A stretch of DNA of 64,000 nt from Spodoptera frugiperda (Eukaryota; Arthropoda; Insecta; Lepidoptera; Noctuidae): NCBI RefSeq assembly GCF_023101765.2, contig NC_064224.1, forward strand, positions 7,954,103 to 8,018,102. Direction: 5' to 3'. Every line of letters begins with the position of its first letter. Position 1 is the first letter of the stretch. The position numbers and the translations under genes were made by a program. The notes beneath the pieces are model-generated. The model made no database searches and was not told where the DNA came from. It saw only the letters and a program-made list of their open reading frames with translations. Shown here piece by piece: positions 15,591-26,857 of the stretch.

Positions 15591-18500
15591 ATGGGCGTCC
15601 AAGTTGGTATTGGAAGACAGTTCCTGATTGCAGGATGCTGTAAGTTTTTTTTTTAATTATAAATTTATTTATAAACGAATATATCACACACCTATTTTTC
15701 ATCTAAAATTAACTTTAGATTATTGTAATACTAACTAACTATAAGATTCGGGAAGTAAATATTAAAGGCATTTGAGCAAAATAGGATTTAAATTAAATTA
15801 CACGAGATGCGTTTCAAAAAACAAATCTTAAGTTATAATATTGAAATAAACCAAGTAAAATACCTCTTCCATAAGACATATTATTAAATTCTTGGATCCG
15901 TTGGACTACAAAAAAATATACCTATATAAGAGAGTAAATAATAAAAGACCAAAATTAGACAAATCGGTCCAACCATTTTCTAGTTTTAGCGAGACTTACG
16001 AACAGTAATTCATCTTTATATATACAGATAAATTAGTATACATAGCGTATATACAGTCCTCGTTTCATTTTTCAGTCGGGTAAAAATACTCATTTCCTGT
16101 TGTTTACTCGCTTTACCACAAATATTAGCGATAAAATAAAAGATTGCAAACATACTTAATTATTCTAGATAATATTATATTTCCGAAATTTCAATCGTCA
16201 TCTTTCTAAAACAACTTCTATTCTTTCAAAACTTTCACACTCTCCTTCCTACTTCTTTCTTCACCTTCTTCAATCATACTTAATTTTCTTTGTTACATTT
16301 TCAGTGTACATTGGCCAGTCATTGGTTGGTTACAGCATGGGATGGACAGCGCCAGTGCTGGCTGAGCTCCAGAGTCCAGACCAGACGGTCCTGGACTCCC
16401 CATTGACTGTAGGACAAGGGTCCTGGGTGGTGTCTGTCTTATTTGTTGGTACCATTACAGGTTTGTAGTGAGATTGTTTACCTTATTCTTTAAATTAAAC
16501 CTCAGGATGCCTAATGGATACTCGCTTTTCGTTAACGTATAATTATTATAGTGCTTGCTAATGTTTTAGTCTATTTATCTAAGTTTTCTGTTACTTTTTC
16601 TATTTCTATAAGTGGGAACCTGTAATTGGCTTATTGTTACTATGCTTGTTGTGGTATAAATTATTGTATTAGTTTTTAGTTGTCCTAACAATATATAAGT
16701 CAGCAGTATTTACTTATACTTGTTTTAAATAACCAAGGTACAACTCTAAATAATTAGAATTTCAAGATCAGAAGATTCTTCAACACATTGTACAATAATA
16801 TATTTAAGTATACAATATAAAACTTTATTTTGCCGACAGGCAGTCATCGACAGTTTTCTGTCAGCATTTAAAGAATGAACATTCTCTAAATACATAAGCA
16901 TGATCTGTTATAAACTCCATGTCTATAAAAAACAAAGTAGTATAGAAGATTTTCATTAACCATTTTGTACATACATGTAGAACAAAATGGTTAATGAAAA
17001 CCTTGTAACTTTGTCTTTACATCCAATTTATTAATTGCTGACTTAACTAGAAAACATTTTGTTCATTCTCCAAAAACCTTTTTTCTCCACAAAAACGTTT
17101 TAATTTCTTCTTCAGCAAATATTTCAACTATGCCATTTTCTAATTACAGGTCCCTATGTGTCTGGGTACCTATGTAACGTGATAGGCAGAAAGCCTTGCC
17201 TATACATAGGTGGTGTGTTCATAACGCTGGGTTTCATGATCCTAGCGCTAGCCAACCAGCTAGCCATGTTATATGCTGGGCGAATTATCATGGGTTTCGG
17301 CAACGGAATGCTATTCGTCACTAATCTCGTCTATCTTGGAGAGTTAGCGTAAGTAGCAGCTTGCTTAGTTTTTGTAACATTTATAAACTTTTTTGGTCAT
17401 GTAGTGCCGGAGCTCCGATAAACCCGCTAGATAGCCGCAGCTCCAATTCAGGCATCAGCCCTTCTGGGCCCTATCTGTGGTGGTCTGATGGCTCTTTGAA
17501 GTGCGCGCGGATCGCAACGCGTCGTATACAGGTCTGGTTCTGGTCGGGCGGCGAGCGTGGATGCTTTTGCAAGCTTTACCCATTACACAGGAGAAAAACT
17601 CTAGTGTGGGTCAATGTTTTTATCAAAAGAAGGGAAAGGACAGCTGGACTAAGTACATCTTTTACATGAGTTGGTTTACCATAATCTTGCTTTGCAAAGC
17701 GCAGTGCTGCTATTATTTTAGTCTCTGTCAAATATATAGTTTCTTAATCTGCTCTGCAACTCCCGATGGAAGAGAAAGGTTGATGATATGTATCGTAATC
17801 TGCCGACACCACATAGCTTAGGGTCTTCACTTGTACCTTTAACTCAAACACTATTATAAAACTTCTCTCTTCTTTTTCCAGATCAACAAATGTGCGAGGA
17901 ACATTGCTAACATTGACTGGATTCTCCAGTACAATGGGAACTCTAATAGCATACGTTGTGGGCCCGTACGTGTCGTACGCTGCCCTTGGTTGGCTAGCCG
18001 TGGCTATAGGCAGTGTTTTCCTCGTCACTTTATTCTTCTTCGTGCCTGAAACCGCTGTCTATTTCGTTATGGCCGGTAAGATTTTTTAAATTTTTCTTAG
18101 ATACAGAATAGGGACTTCGTTCAACTATGTGAAGATTATGGAAAACTATCCTATGTAGAGGAGATTCATAATCCAACAGTGGACTGATTATGATGATAAT
18201 TACTTTTGAAAATGCTGATAAATATTAAATTTAATCAACAAAAACCTATTAATTTTCTTCTCTTCTAATGATATCTTCTGATTTATTTCGATGCGAGATC
18301 CAAGACAGTCCCTGGGACGCTCCGGACTTCAGTGTTCCGGTGTTTTCATGGTTGTATCTACTGTAGATCCTGGCTTATAGGAGTTGCAGTGGTACGGGAG
18401 GAAGTGGCTGACATGTCCCATTAAAAAAAAATAACTAAACCCATTTTAATTTCCAGGTAAAAAAGACGAAGCGATGGAACTCCTCACATCACTGGGCAGA

Positions 18501-20106
18501 AAGGATGACATAGATGATGTAGTGGCTAAAGCAAATGAGAAACCAATGTCAAACAAAGATCAGATGGCTGAGATGTTCACTATAAAGTCTAATAGAAAAG
18601 CAACATTTATTATTATCGTTCTAAACATTTTCCAACAAGCGAGCGGTATTATTGCTGTGATTTCTTTCGCTACAACCATTTTCGAGTTGACTGGGTCATC
18701 TATGGAGCCCCATATATCTACCATAATTGTGGGAGTAACACAAGTAGCTGCAGGCAGTATTGCTCCTCTGTTTGTAGATAAGACTGGACGAAAAATTCTC
18801 TTGTTGATCTCTACTGCAGCTTGTTCTCTAAGTTTGGTAAGTTCTTCATCATTAATATCTTTGTTTTTTACAAGATCTTTACTGTTTTCAATTTTATTTT
18901 GTCGTTCTTGTAATTTTTTTTTACAAACTGAAATCCTACATCGTCACTCACTGCGCACCTACTTAATTGACAATACTCCTTTGAACACAACGTCAGATCA
19001 CCTGAAGTCATCAAACTTAAGTCATGTTCAGAAAGTAGAACTTATTTTTCTTTTATATCTACAGATTAATCTATAGTATTTCCTACACTAACTGTATACA
19101 TAAATCTTTCTTTTTGACTTTACACAGTCCATCTTTATATTCCTGACCATATGGTTAATCTATTGATTTTTTTCCAGATTGCTCTTGGTGTTTACTTCTA
19201 CCTATACGACAATGGTTACGAAATCGCTGATGACCTGCAGTGGATGGCGCTGGTATCTCTCGTGCTGTACTTCATCGCTTACTTCAGTGGTACGTAGATT
19301 TATAGTGAATTACAGTATTTAATAGAACAAAGCCTGAGCAGATCAAATATGGATAAAGATTAAGTTAAAAATAACTTCCGTAAGTAGTGGTTCTATTCAT
19401 AGCAGTGCTTCCTTATATCTAATTTGATTCATGAGAGTTTAAGTCTAGGTTAGGTTAGGTAGGCTAGGTATATTTATCGCTACCTTGAGTTCGAAATTCT
19501 CTTACGATTTCAACTTCTTTTACTAGTCCATCCACCAAAGTGTTTAAATGTGTGAGAACCAAGCTTCGGCACGAGCGGACTAGCTCGACTGTAGTCAGAA
19601 AACCGACATGAAACAACGCTTGCGTTGTGTTTTGTTTGGTTACCAGAGGCCCAATTACCTTCCCAATCTTCCCAATCCCTGATTTCCCAACAACCCTCAA
19701 ATTCCTAACTCCCAAAAGGCTGGCAACGCACTTGTAACGCCTTTGGTGTGTCAGGTATTTATGGGCGGCGGCGATTGCTTACCATTAGGTGATCCGTCTG
19801 CTCGTTTCTATACCATAAAAATTCTTCATCTTTCCAGGTTTTGGCATCATCCCCAACACCTTCATCGGAGAAATGTTCACTGACAACTGCAGAGGGTTCG
19901 GTTCCACCTTCACGGTCACTGTTGGATGGCTTTTCGGCTTTGGAGTGTCAACTGCCTTCGGATACATTTTGCCTGCTTGGGGACCAGCAGTCATCTTCTG
20001 GATCTTCGCTGGCTCTTGTGCCTTAGCCTTCTTCTTCAGCGCAATATTCGTACCTGAGACCAAAGGAAAGAGCTTGTTAGAAATTCAAGAGCTCCTTAGT
20101 AAATAA
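15591..20106 (+). CDS. Transporter B: MFS sugar porter (Tret1-like), 452 aa, 7 exons
   Basis: Exons: 15591-15639, 16305-16460, 17150-17348, 17882-18075, 18457-18836, 19178-19289, 19838-20106 (1359 nt). Lengths and phases equal those of gene A. The predicted 12-TM facilitator starts MGVQVGIGRQFLIAGC and carries GRKP (81-84), PET (190-192), QQASGII (259-265), D-x-x-GRK (307-312), GIIPNTFIGE from 366 and PETKG (436-440). Ile replaces Asn at 265, and Asn370 stands where GLUT-type porters have the TM10 tryptophan, so ordinary glucose binding cannot be assumed. Exon 5 (first ~130 nt) and exon 7 (first ~70 nt) are almost identical to gene A, while exons 2 and 3 are much more diverged. Intron 3 has an R1 tail piece and intron 6 a reverse family-N copy. 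The frame stays open into intron 5, but the GT donor and the paralogous layout support splicing at 18836. Confidence 0.92.
17405..17560 (-). repeat. R1-clade 3' tail fragment in gene B intron 3
   Basis: Reverse complement of the 3'UTR: GCCGGAGCTCCGATAAACCC, GGGCCCTATCTGTGGTGGTC, GTCTGGTTCTGGTCGGGCGG. A scrap of SINE-2 tail (ACACAGGAGAAAAACTCTAG) follows at about 17573-17620. Confidence 0.75.
19560..19812 (-). repeat. Repeat family N, reverse copy in gene B intron 6
   Basis: It reads from AAGCTTCGGCACGAGCGG through CAACAACCCTCAAATTCC and AACGCACTTGTAACGCC to TTTCTATACCATAAAAA, ending about 25 nt before the exon 7 acceptor. Confidence 0.8.
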
Positions 20107-20480
20107 GCAAACTGTGATATTTAATTTTAGTTTTATATTTTTAGTAAGTATTTATTTGTTTGTCTGTTTTTATGTTTGAAATAATGAATGTTATCGTTTT
20201 GAAAACGGGTTATTGTACGATTGATTTGTTGTAATAATTTTAGTTCGATTCTATGTACATATGATATGCGTAACTGTAATATTCAGCCTGATAGTTACCG
20301 ATCGACCTATTTCTAACGTCGATATAGATTTTTAAGATATTGATAAGGTCGTTGATATGATAATGTATAGACGTGATATTGTATGGATCATTTTTATCTC
20401 TAAAGATGTATATATTAGTTCATTTAGTGGTTACTAAGCATCATTGGATGCTATGGACAAAAGTGAATGTGGATTTATGA

Positions 20481-20486
20481 AATAAA
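20481..20486 (+). terminator. Polyadenylation signal of gene B
   Basis: AATAAA about 375 nt past the stop codon is the best candidate. It implies a much longer 3'UTR than gene A has. Confidence 0.5.
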
Positions 20487-20794
20487 TATTTTTACCTTTT
20501 TTTCACTGTATTCATTCTTTTATTTAAATACCTAGTGAAATTTAAATTATCGTCTTTCCGTGGCTGAAAAATTTGCCCTGAAAAGAATACACCTACTAAA
20601 TGTTACATATATCATGTACATGTAAAGAAAAGAAATATGGTTCTATGACAAATGAGAAGACTGACCCACTCACTCCAGAATAGCCCGGTAATATACTTCT
20701 CTAAAGTCGTGAGTGTCCACAGTCAGCGCCGATTACTTACAATCAGGTGATCCGTTTGCTCATTTACCGAACTCCATATTCCATAAAGGCCTTT

Positions 20795-20842
20795 GTTCAG
20801 CAGTGGACGTCTCTCGGCTGATGATGATGATGATGATGATAT
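20795..20842 (+). repeat. RTE-type retrotransposon 3' terminus with GAT tail
   Basis: GGCCTTTGTTCAGCAGTGGA is followed by a (GAT)n run. This is the usual end of RTE-like elements in Lepidoptera and matches, in reverse, the longer copy at 49205-49365. A similar piece lies at about 56905-56950. Confidence 0.65.
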
Positions 20843-20879
20843 TCCATAAAAAAGTAATATTTGGAGTTCCAGAGGGCTT

Positions 20880-20975
20880 AGCATGAGTTTAACAAATCGA
20901 AACAATACCGCGTTTGGGGCTCTGATTGGCCTGCTCCAACGAACCAACCAATTAGAACGCCGAGTACGGTCTTGT
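20880..20975. repeat. Palindromic CCAAT-type MITE, worn copy
   Basis: GGGGCTCTGATTGGCCTG and CCAACCAATTAGAACGCCGA face each other, as in the better copies at 39748-39905 and 41499-41643. Confidence 0.55.
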
Positions 20976-21169
20976 ATAGCCTCAAAATTATCTTTATCTC
21001 AAGATAATAGCTACTGTTACTTATATACATTACCGTATTTTATATCATGTCGTGTGTTACTCAATAAAAATCTTAATATTGCACAATATAATGCAACATT
21101 ATAATAATCCAATGAGGAAAATTATGACAATTGTAGATATTTTTATATTCAGTATATAAATCACTAGCT

Positions 21170-21368
21170 ACTTCCGCGCGGTTTCACCCGCTCTGCTCGA
21201 TTCCTATTGGTAATAGCGTGATGTTTTATAGCATATAGCCTTCCTCGATAAATGCACTACCCAACACAAAAAGAATTATTCAAATCGGACCAGTAGTTCC
21301 GGAGATTAGCGCGTTCAAACAAACAAACAAACAAACTCTTCAGCTTTATAATATTAGTATAGAAGTAT
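21170..21368 (+). repeat. Short dispersed repeat family S3
   Basis: It starts CTAGCTACTTCCGCGCGGTT, has ATCGGACCAGTAGTTCCGGA and ends CAGCTTTATAATATTAGTAT. A second copy at 57793-57990 is about 90% identical by eye, and a reverse, more diverged copy occupies about 21620-21790. Confidence 0.8.
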
Positions 21369-22067
21369 AGATTTTCAGTACCTATATAAATCGTTTAGAT
21401 TATGTAAATAGATATTTAGCCGGTAATAACTAGTATTTTTGCTGAAGCATTGTCATGTAATCGTGATTATAAAAAACATGTGGTTGATTATATATAATAT
21501 ATATAAAAAATATATACACATAATATCATTTATATTCACATATAAAAATACACAATCGTTTTTAAACGTTTTTCTACATAAAAGGGCCAAGTTTTGGTAC
21601 GAATGTACGTGCTAGCTTGATTGCCTGTTTGTTTGTTTGTTTGAACGCGTTAATGTCTGGAGCTACTGGTACGATTTCAATAAATATTTTTGTGTTGGAT
21701 AGTCCATTTATCGATTTATAGGTTAAAAACATCGCGCTACAATCAATAGGAATTGAGTAGAGTGGGTAAAATCTGCGAGGTAAAAGAACTAACTAGTATC
21801 TACCGACAAATGATATAACTTAATATAAAGTAGTAACCGAAAAATATAGCTTTATCGCTCTGAGATAACAATCATTATCGAATTATCTACCTATTGTTAT
21901 CACAAACACCATTAATATTTAAATGTTTTAATCTTGAGGTTAGGTGGATTTCAAATTATCTTTTCTTTCTACGTTCTATTTTAGTATTGGGGAAGGTCAG
22001 TCAAGTCAAAAGCTAATACGTCATACCATAACAGACCAAGTAAATAACATCTATTCGTTCTTTTTTT

Positions 22068-22270
22068 TTTAAGGGGCAAGTTATTCAATGCCTATGTCAT
22101 CATAATTACGGATGAGACGAGAGGGAGTGTCAGACTCTTACTGACTAAATACCACCCCGTTCCTATTTCTGTTTTTCGAGCCATCTGTGATGGTCTGATG
22201 GCTCTATGAGGCGAGCGCGGAACCTGACGCGCCTTACACACGGGTCCGTTTCTGGTCGGGCAGCGAGCTA
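22068..22270 (-). repeat. R1-clade 3' tail fragment, reverse
   Basis: A T-run, then CGAGAGGGAGTGTCAGACTC, TACTGACTAAATACCACCCC and GTTTCTGGTCGGGCAGCGAG. The internal order matches the R1 3'UTR with a deletion. Confidence 0.75.
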
Positions 22271-22644
22271 ATATCTATTCTTTAAATTCCTCAAGTTATA
22301 CATGATATAAATTATATGAACCGCTGTCTCCTTCCCCCTTCCCCAGCCTTTAAAAATACGTGAGAATATTCAAATCAACACTGGCTTAAAAAGCAATGAT
22401 GAGTTTAGCAGTTGTAAACGGAGTGAAGTAGCTATGTTACGTTAATGTTCAGAGTTATCACTTAAATCATATATTTCGGATAGATAGCACTTCTAGAGAT
22501 AAAAGACTTCGGTGGTGCCATCTCGAGTTTTTTACGTACACTATTTTATTAAAATGTGATAGTTGCGTGTTGCCATTCTTCTTAATTTATTTCTCCATGC
22601 CTTGATTTTCTCTTTTATTTAGAAATTTCTTACATTTCATTGTT

Positions 22645-22812
22645 CATGGTATAAGCCGGTAAACAATTAGATGGATCACCTGATGGTAAACAATCGCCGC
22701 CGCCCATGGACAGCCGAATTACAGAATTTAAGGGTGGTTAGGAAATCGGGATTAGGAAGATTGGGAATCCGGTAATCGGGACGGGCAAAATACAACGCAG
22801 GCATTGTTTCAT
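22645..22812 (+). repeat. Repeat family N, 5' part, interrupted by the R1 element
   Basis: The unit starts GGTATAAGCCGGTAAACAAT and stops at GCATTGTTTCAT. It resumes after the R1 poly(A) at 30096-30175 (TCGGATTTTTGAAACCGTAG, ATGGCTCTCCCACACTT). The last 13 bases (22800-22812) are duplicated at 30096-30108. Confidence 0.85.
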
Positions 22813-23479
22813 GGGGTGCGGCGCCAGAAGACCTCCCCGTGGTGCACCCTGGGTACGGGTGATAGTCTCCCTAACGGGGGTGATAGGGTTGGAGTGGCTA
22901 TTGCCCGTAGCTAACTTCTGGACGGGGCGGGCGAACCCAGGATGGGTTCTGGAGGCGGCGGGCTTTGTGTTGGCACGAGGCCTGTGCTTCCGTGGGGTCG
23001 TTTTTCTGCCCGTCTCTCTGAAATTAGCAGAGAACGTGGCGGAGAAACAAGGGCGGTGCTCGTTGTGCACTCACCCTGCCAGCGAGTAGCATCGAGACAC
23101 AAGTAGTGCCTCGACTGCAGCCGTCGAAGTCGTAATCCGGGAAGAGTTCATGGTTGCATGACTTGGAACGGGACGACGGTCTTGGCTTGGTCGCCCGGAC
23201 CGCGAGGAAGATAACCTCTATAAAAAATTCCTCCAATACCAAGTTTTGGTGCGCGGCGAGGGTATGCATGGCTGAGGAGTAGAGTCAGTCGCGAGCGCAC
23301 CCCCAGCTAGGGGACCGGTGGACCCTCTAGTTGAGTACTAAATGTACACTTACCCAGGTACAGGGGGCACTGCCTGGGCGGACCGTTTATTTCCCCCATA
23401 CTCGTGGGACTTATATGGAGAAGTCAAAACATTAAACATTTTTAAAACCACCAATTAATGAGGAGGAGAGGGCAAGTGA

Positions 23480-25486
23480 GCTCAGCTCGCTTGCTGTTGC
23501 TGGAGAGAGCCGGAGTGGCTCTGTTTTCCGTGGGCCCAAACGGGCCCCAAGTCGGAGGGGTCGGGCTCTGAGTCCGATACCTCATCCGCATCTGGCGCTT
23601 GCTCACTGCGCAGCGTGAGCTCGCAGCGCCCGAAAAGGGGGACGTTTAAACGTCCCAGATTGGAGGAGGGTCGGGGGCCGTCCTCCAACGAGCAGGAGGC
23701 CCCAGCCCCTAAGATCCCTACGGCTTCGCGGGGTAGGGGTAAAAGAAAAGGCAGTGAGAGGCTGGTACCCACTGCTCAGGCCGAACCAACTGAAGCCGAC
23801 TCCTCTGAAATGGAGGTGTCTGGTGGCGAGGGCTCAGTAGGCCAGAATGATGGCGAGGTCAGCCTTCGCAAGACGGTTATGGAGGCACTCCGTATGGTGG
23901 CTGGACAGAAGTCCCAGAACGCCCGAAACGGAGTGCTGCGACACGCGAAGGCGACTATTATGAAGGCCGCTCGGCAAAACGGGGCGCCTTTAGCAGCAGG
24001 GCGGCAGATGACCGCTTTGCAAAAAGAGCTGGGGGAGATGCGGCGGGAGATGGCCCGGTTGACAGCCTCCAATACGGCTATGGAGGCCGAGCTTCGGTCG
24101 GCTAAGGCCGAGCTCGCCGCTGTTCGCGGAGGTCGAAGCCAGCCCTCACAGTCAGCGGAGGCTGACATGATCGGCCTGGTGCGGCGGGAAATGGCTGCGT
24201 TCCAGCAACGTTTTGACGTGCTGGAGAGCAGGATTCTCCGCCCCCCACTTGCAGCGAGTCAAGCAGCCCCAAGAAGTTTTGCAGCTGCAGCGGCGACCAA
24301 TTCTGGTCAGTCAAGCCGCTCTGCTCAAGGCCAACCGCCGGCGAGAGAGCTGGTAGCCTCGCCAGCCCAGGCTCCAACTGCACCGGCTGCCAAGGCGCCG
24401 AAAGGTCGTAGGCGCAGGGGCACAGTGAGTCAGCCAGCTGTTGCCCCAACCGGAGTAGAGCCTACCCCGGTCTCGGATTTTCTTGTTGATGGCGGCGAAT
24501 GGCAGGTGGTTGGAGAGGCTAAGAAGGCCGCCAAAGAGGGGCGAAAGCGCCGGAAAAAGGAACAGCGGCAGCGGCGGCAGCAGCGGCGCAAGGAGAAGCG
24601 CGCTGCGGCAATGCTTGTCGCCCCTAAAACCGCGGCGGTAGTAATAACTCTACAGCCCGACGCGGTTAAAAGGGGCGTCACGTACGGCGACGTCCTCGCC
24701 AAACTGAAGGCGGCGGTAAATCCTGCGGAGTACGGGGCCCCAGACGGGTTTTCTATGAAAGTCACGGCGACTGGAGCCCGCCTACTGGAGGTCCCCGGCG
24801 CGGCCAGCGGTCCATCCGCTGACGCTCTGGCCGAAAGGCTCAGGGCGTGTCTCGGGACGGACGAGGCTCGCGTGTCCAGGCCCACCAAGTGCCTAGACTT
24901 ACGCATATTGGGCCTGGACGACTCCGTGACGGCGGAGGAGATAGTGGCTGCTGTAGCCAGGACGGGAGGGTGCCCTGCAGACCAGGTGAAGGCAGGCACC
25001 ATCCGTGCAGACAATTCGGGGTTGCGAACGGTTGTTGTGAGCTGCCCCGTCTTAGCAGCCAAGAAAATAAAGGAGGGTCGAAGGCTCCTGGTGGGCTGGG
25101 TCTCGGCGCAGGTCAAACTGCTCGAGCCTCGGCCTATGAGGTGTTACCGCTGCCACGTGGGTCACCACGTGAGCGTTAAGTGCACCTCAGAGGTGGACCG
25201 CAGTGACTGCTGCTTCCGCTGCGGTCAGCCCGGTCACAGGGCCGGCTCGTGCTCCGCCCCGCTACACTGTCAAGCATGCGCGACAGTTGGTAAGCCGGCC
25301 AATCACCGGGCCGGGAGCAGAATCTGCTCCCCTCCTGCCAAAACCAGGGGCAAGGCTAGGCCCTCCGCCACCCCCGTCGTTCCCGTCGCCGCCACTGCAG
25401 TAGCAACCGCTTCCCCTACTGCTGCTGTCGCCGCGGCCGCTGCCGGCTGTAATGCCGCCGAGGAGGTCGTGATGGATTGTCAATAG
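23480..25486 (+). CDS. R1 ORF1, gag-like nucleic-acid-binding protein
   Basis: The frame is open from 23480 to TAG at 25484-25486. It codes for a Ser/acidic N-terminal part, a charged heptad-like stretch (about 24010-24120, LQKELGEMRREMARL and following), Ala/Pro-rich linkers, a basic Arg/Lys run (about 24530-24600) and a C-terminal knuckle array: CYRC-x4-H-x4-C (25142-25183), CFRC-x4-H-x4-C (25211-25252) and a variant third knuckle (25268-25327). ORF1 proteins of this type bind the element RNA in the RNP. No ATG lies at the head of the frame: the first in-frame ATG is at 23810, and an ATG at 23458 is in another frame that stops near 23572. Either initiation is unusual or a small indel broke the 5' end. 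The downstream ORF2 overlaps its end. Confidence 0.8.
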   Translation, partial: AQLACCCWREPEWLCFPWAQTGPKSEGSGSESDTSSASGACSLRSVSSQRPKRGTFKRPRLEEGRGPSSNEQEAPAPKIPTASRGRGKRKGSERLVPTAQAEPTEADSSEMEVSGGEGSVGQNDGEVSLRKTVMEALRMVAGQKSQNARNGVLRHAKATIMKAARQNGAPLAAGRQMTALQKELGEMRREMARLTASNTAMEAELRSAKAELAAVRGGRSQPSQSAEADMIGLVRREMAAFQQRFDVLESRILRPPLAASQAAPRSFAAAAATNSGQSSRSAQGQPPARELVASPAQAPTAPAAKAPKGRRRRGTVSQPAVAPTGVEPTPVSDFLVDGGEWQVVGEAKKAAKEGRKRRKKEQRQRRQQRRKEKRAAAMLVAPKTAAVVITLQPDAVKRGVTYGDVLAKLKAAVNPAEYGAPDGFSMKVTATGARLLEVPGAASGPSADALAERLRACLGTDEARVSRPTKCLDLRILGLDDSVTAEEIVAAVARTGGCPADQVKAGTIRADNSGLRTVVVSCPVLAAKKIKEGRRLLVGWVSAQVKLLEPRPMRCYRCHVGHHVSVKCTSEVDRSDCCFRCGQPGHRAGSCSAPLHCQACATVGKPANHRAGSRICSPPAKTRGKARPSATPVVPVAATAVATASPTAAVAAAAAGCNAAEEVVMDCQ

Positions 25487-25743
25487 TGACTTCATTACGC
25501 CTCCTCCAGGCGAACATCAACCACTGCGCTGCCGCTCAGGACCTACTACTCCAGAGCATGGCGCAGTGGTCGATTAATATCGCCGTGGTCTCCGAGCCCT
25601 ATTTCATCCCGCCCAGGGATCACTGGGTGGCGGACTTGGATGGCTCGGTGACCATCATCTCGTCGGCCGCCGCCGGTACCCCGACTCTTGAGGGTGCTCA
25701 AAGAGGCCGGGGTTGTGTCGCAGCACGGTTCGGAGAGATCGCT
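25453..25743 (+). CDS. R1 ORF2, 5' part (endonuclease N-terminus), interrupted
   Basis: Opens after a stop at 25450-25452 and overlaps the end of ORF1 in another frame. It encodes the start of the apurinic/apyrimidinic-like endonuclease: LLQANINHCAAAQDLL with the catalytic Asn region, then VVSEPY with the conserved Glu. The reading is cut after codon GCT (25741-25743) by the DNA element at 25744-26855, beyond which the frame soon terminates. There is no ATG before about 25557, so ORF2 may depend on reinitiation or frameshifting from ORF1. Confidence 0.8.
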
Positions 25744-26855
25744 CCCAGCAAACATTTTTGTCATATAATCAAACATTTATATGACTTTGAGTCGTATTAA
25801 AGTTATTTTACAGTAGTTTTTATAACTCTTCGTCGTGTACTGGTGCCTTATCTGACCGAATAGTCATATACATTTTTGGTCGTATTATAATGTCATATAG
25901 ACGTTATTACAACTTTTTTATACAATCGTCGTATAATAGTGTCTACGACGACATCTTTATAACTTACATACACAACTGTTTCGTCGTGTAAACGTTTTCG
26001 TAGTATAAACGTCGTAATACTGTCAATTTTGTCATATAATTACCTTTTACACGACTGCTATACGAACAATTGTTGTTTAAACGTAGTATTAGTAACCATT
26101 ACATATAAGTCGAATATTAGTCTTAAGAACGACCTCTATACGTCCTAAAGTATCACAAACATGATAATACGACTGCTATATAATTAATAGTCATGTTAAA
26201 GGTTTATAATAACCTTGTATACCACTTCCACCATTTTTAAATCAAATTTATGATATTTATTTACAATGAACTCGCAGCTTATTGGTCGGGAAGTTATATA
26301 GTTGTCATATAACGCAGTCACATAGTAAATTATTCATAAAAATATGTGATAACATTAAAATTTAGAAGGCGCATTAAAAATTTGTTAAAAATTAACCTCA
26401 CATTAATCAGTAAACTTGATTGCCCAATGGTTTACAACTGATGGAATGGTTTTATCACCTCAAATAACAAGAAAAAAAAAACAAAATAAACACAGCTGTC
26501 AAAAGCACTACTCCATTAAAATAATATTTTATAATATTCGTTCTTAATATAATCTTTAAACGTCCATTACATACCTATTTCATCATATAAAAATCATATT
26601 TGTGACATTAAGTCGAATACACGCCGCAACAGCTACCATTACACGACATGTAGTCAAATCGCCGACGCGTATATGACTACTATGCGACTAATAGGTGTTT
26701 TATATGACTGTTATACGAAACTCTTAGCGCCTTAAGTTATATAAAGTGGGCCCAAATGCCGTCGAGTAAACGTCCTTATGACGTTTATACGATTATACTA
26801 AATAACATTAAGTTGTTACCAAAACGTCTACTCGACGTCTTAAATGTTTGTTGGG
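25744..26855. mobile_element. 1.1-kb non-autonomous DNA element inside R1 ORF2
   Basis: The ends are inverted: CCCAGCAAACATTT at 25744 and AAATGTTTGTTGGG ending at 26855 (13 of 14 match). CT (or GCT) occurs on both sides, and removing the element with one copy rejoins ORF2 in frame (GCT at 25741, GTG at 26858). The interior is AT-rich and, near both ends, full of loosely repeated motifs such as TCGTATAA, GTCATATAA and TATACGAC in both orientations. No protein is encoded. A very short duplication with CCC..GGG ends does not fit piggyBac (TTAA), Tc1/mariner (TA) or hAT (8 bp). Superfamily unassigned. Confidence 0.8.
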
Positions 26856-26857
26856 CT

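Noticed and set aside
18474..19076. 200-residue ORF extending exon 5 of gene B past 18836
   Set aside because: The extension is low-complexity intron read-through. A GT donor at 18837 and the exon length shared with three paralogues argue for splicing.
19447..19465. TTAGG-like repeats (GGTTAGGTTAGGTAGG)
   Set aside because: Only two units of the insect telomere motif; chance or minor microsatellite. The R1 element is not inserted in TTAGG, so a TRAS/SART telomeric role is also rejected.
22738..23269. Several overlapping ORFs in the GC-rich 5' part of the R1 element
   Set aside because: GC-rich DNA gives open frames on both strands; none has a recognisable domain, and the region is the element's 5'UTR.
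24430..25116. 228-residue minus-strand ORF opposite R1 ORF1
   Set aside because: Shadow of the GC-rich ORF1 in the antisense frame; no domain.
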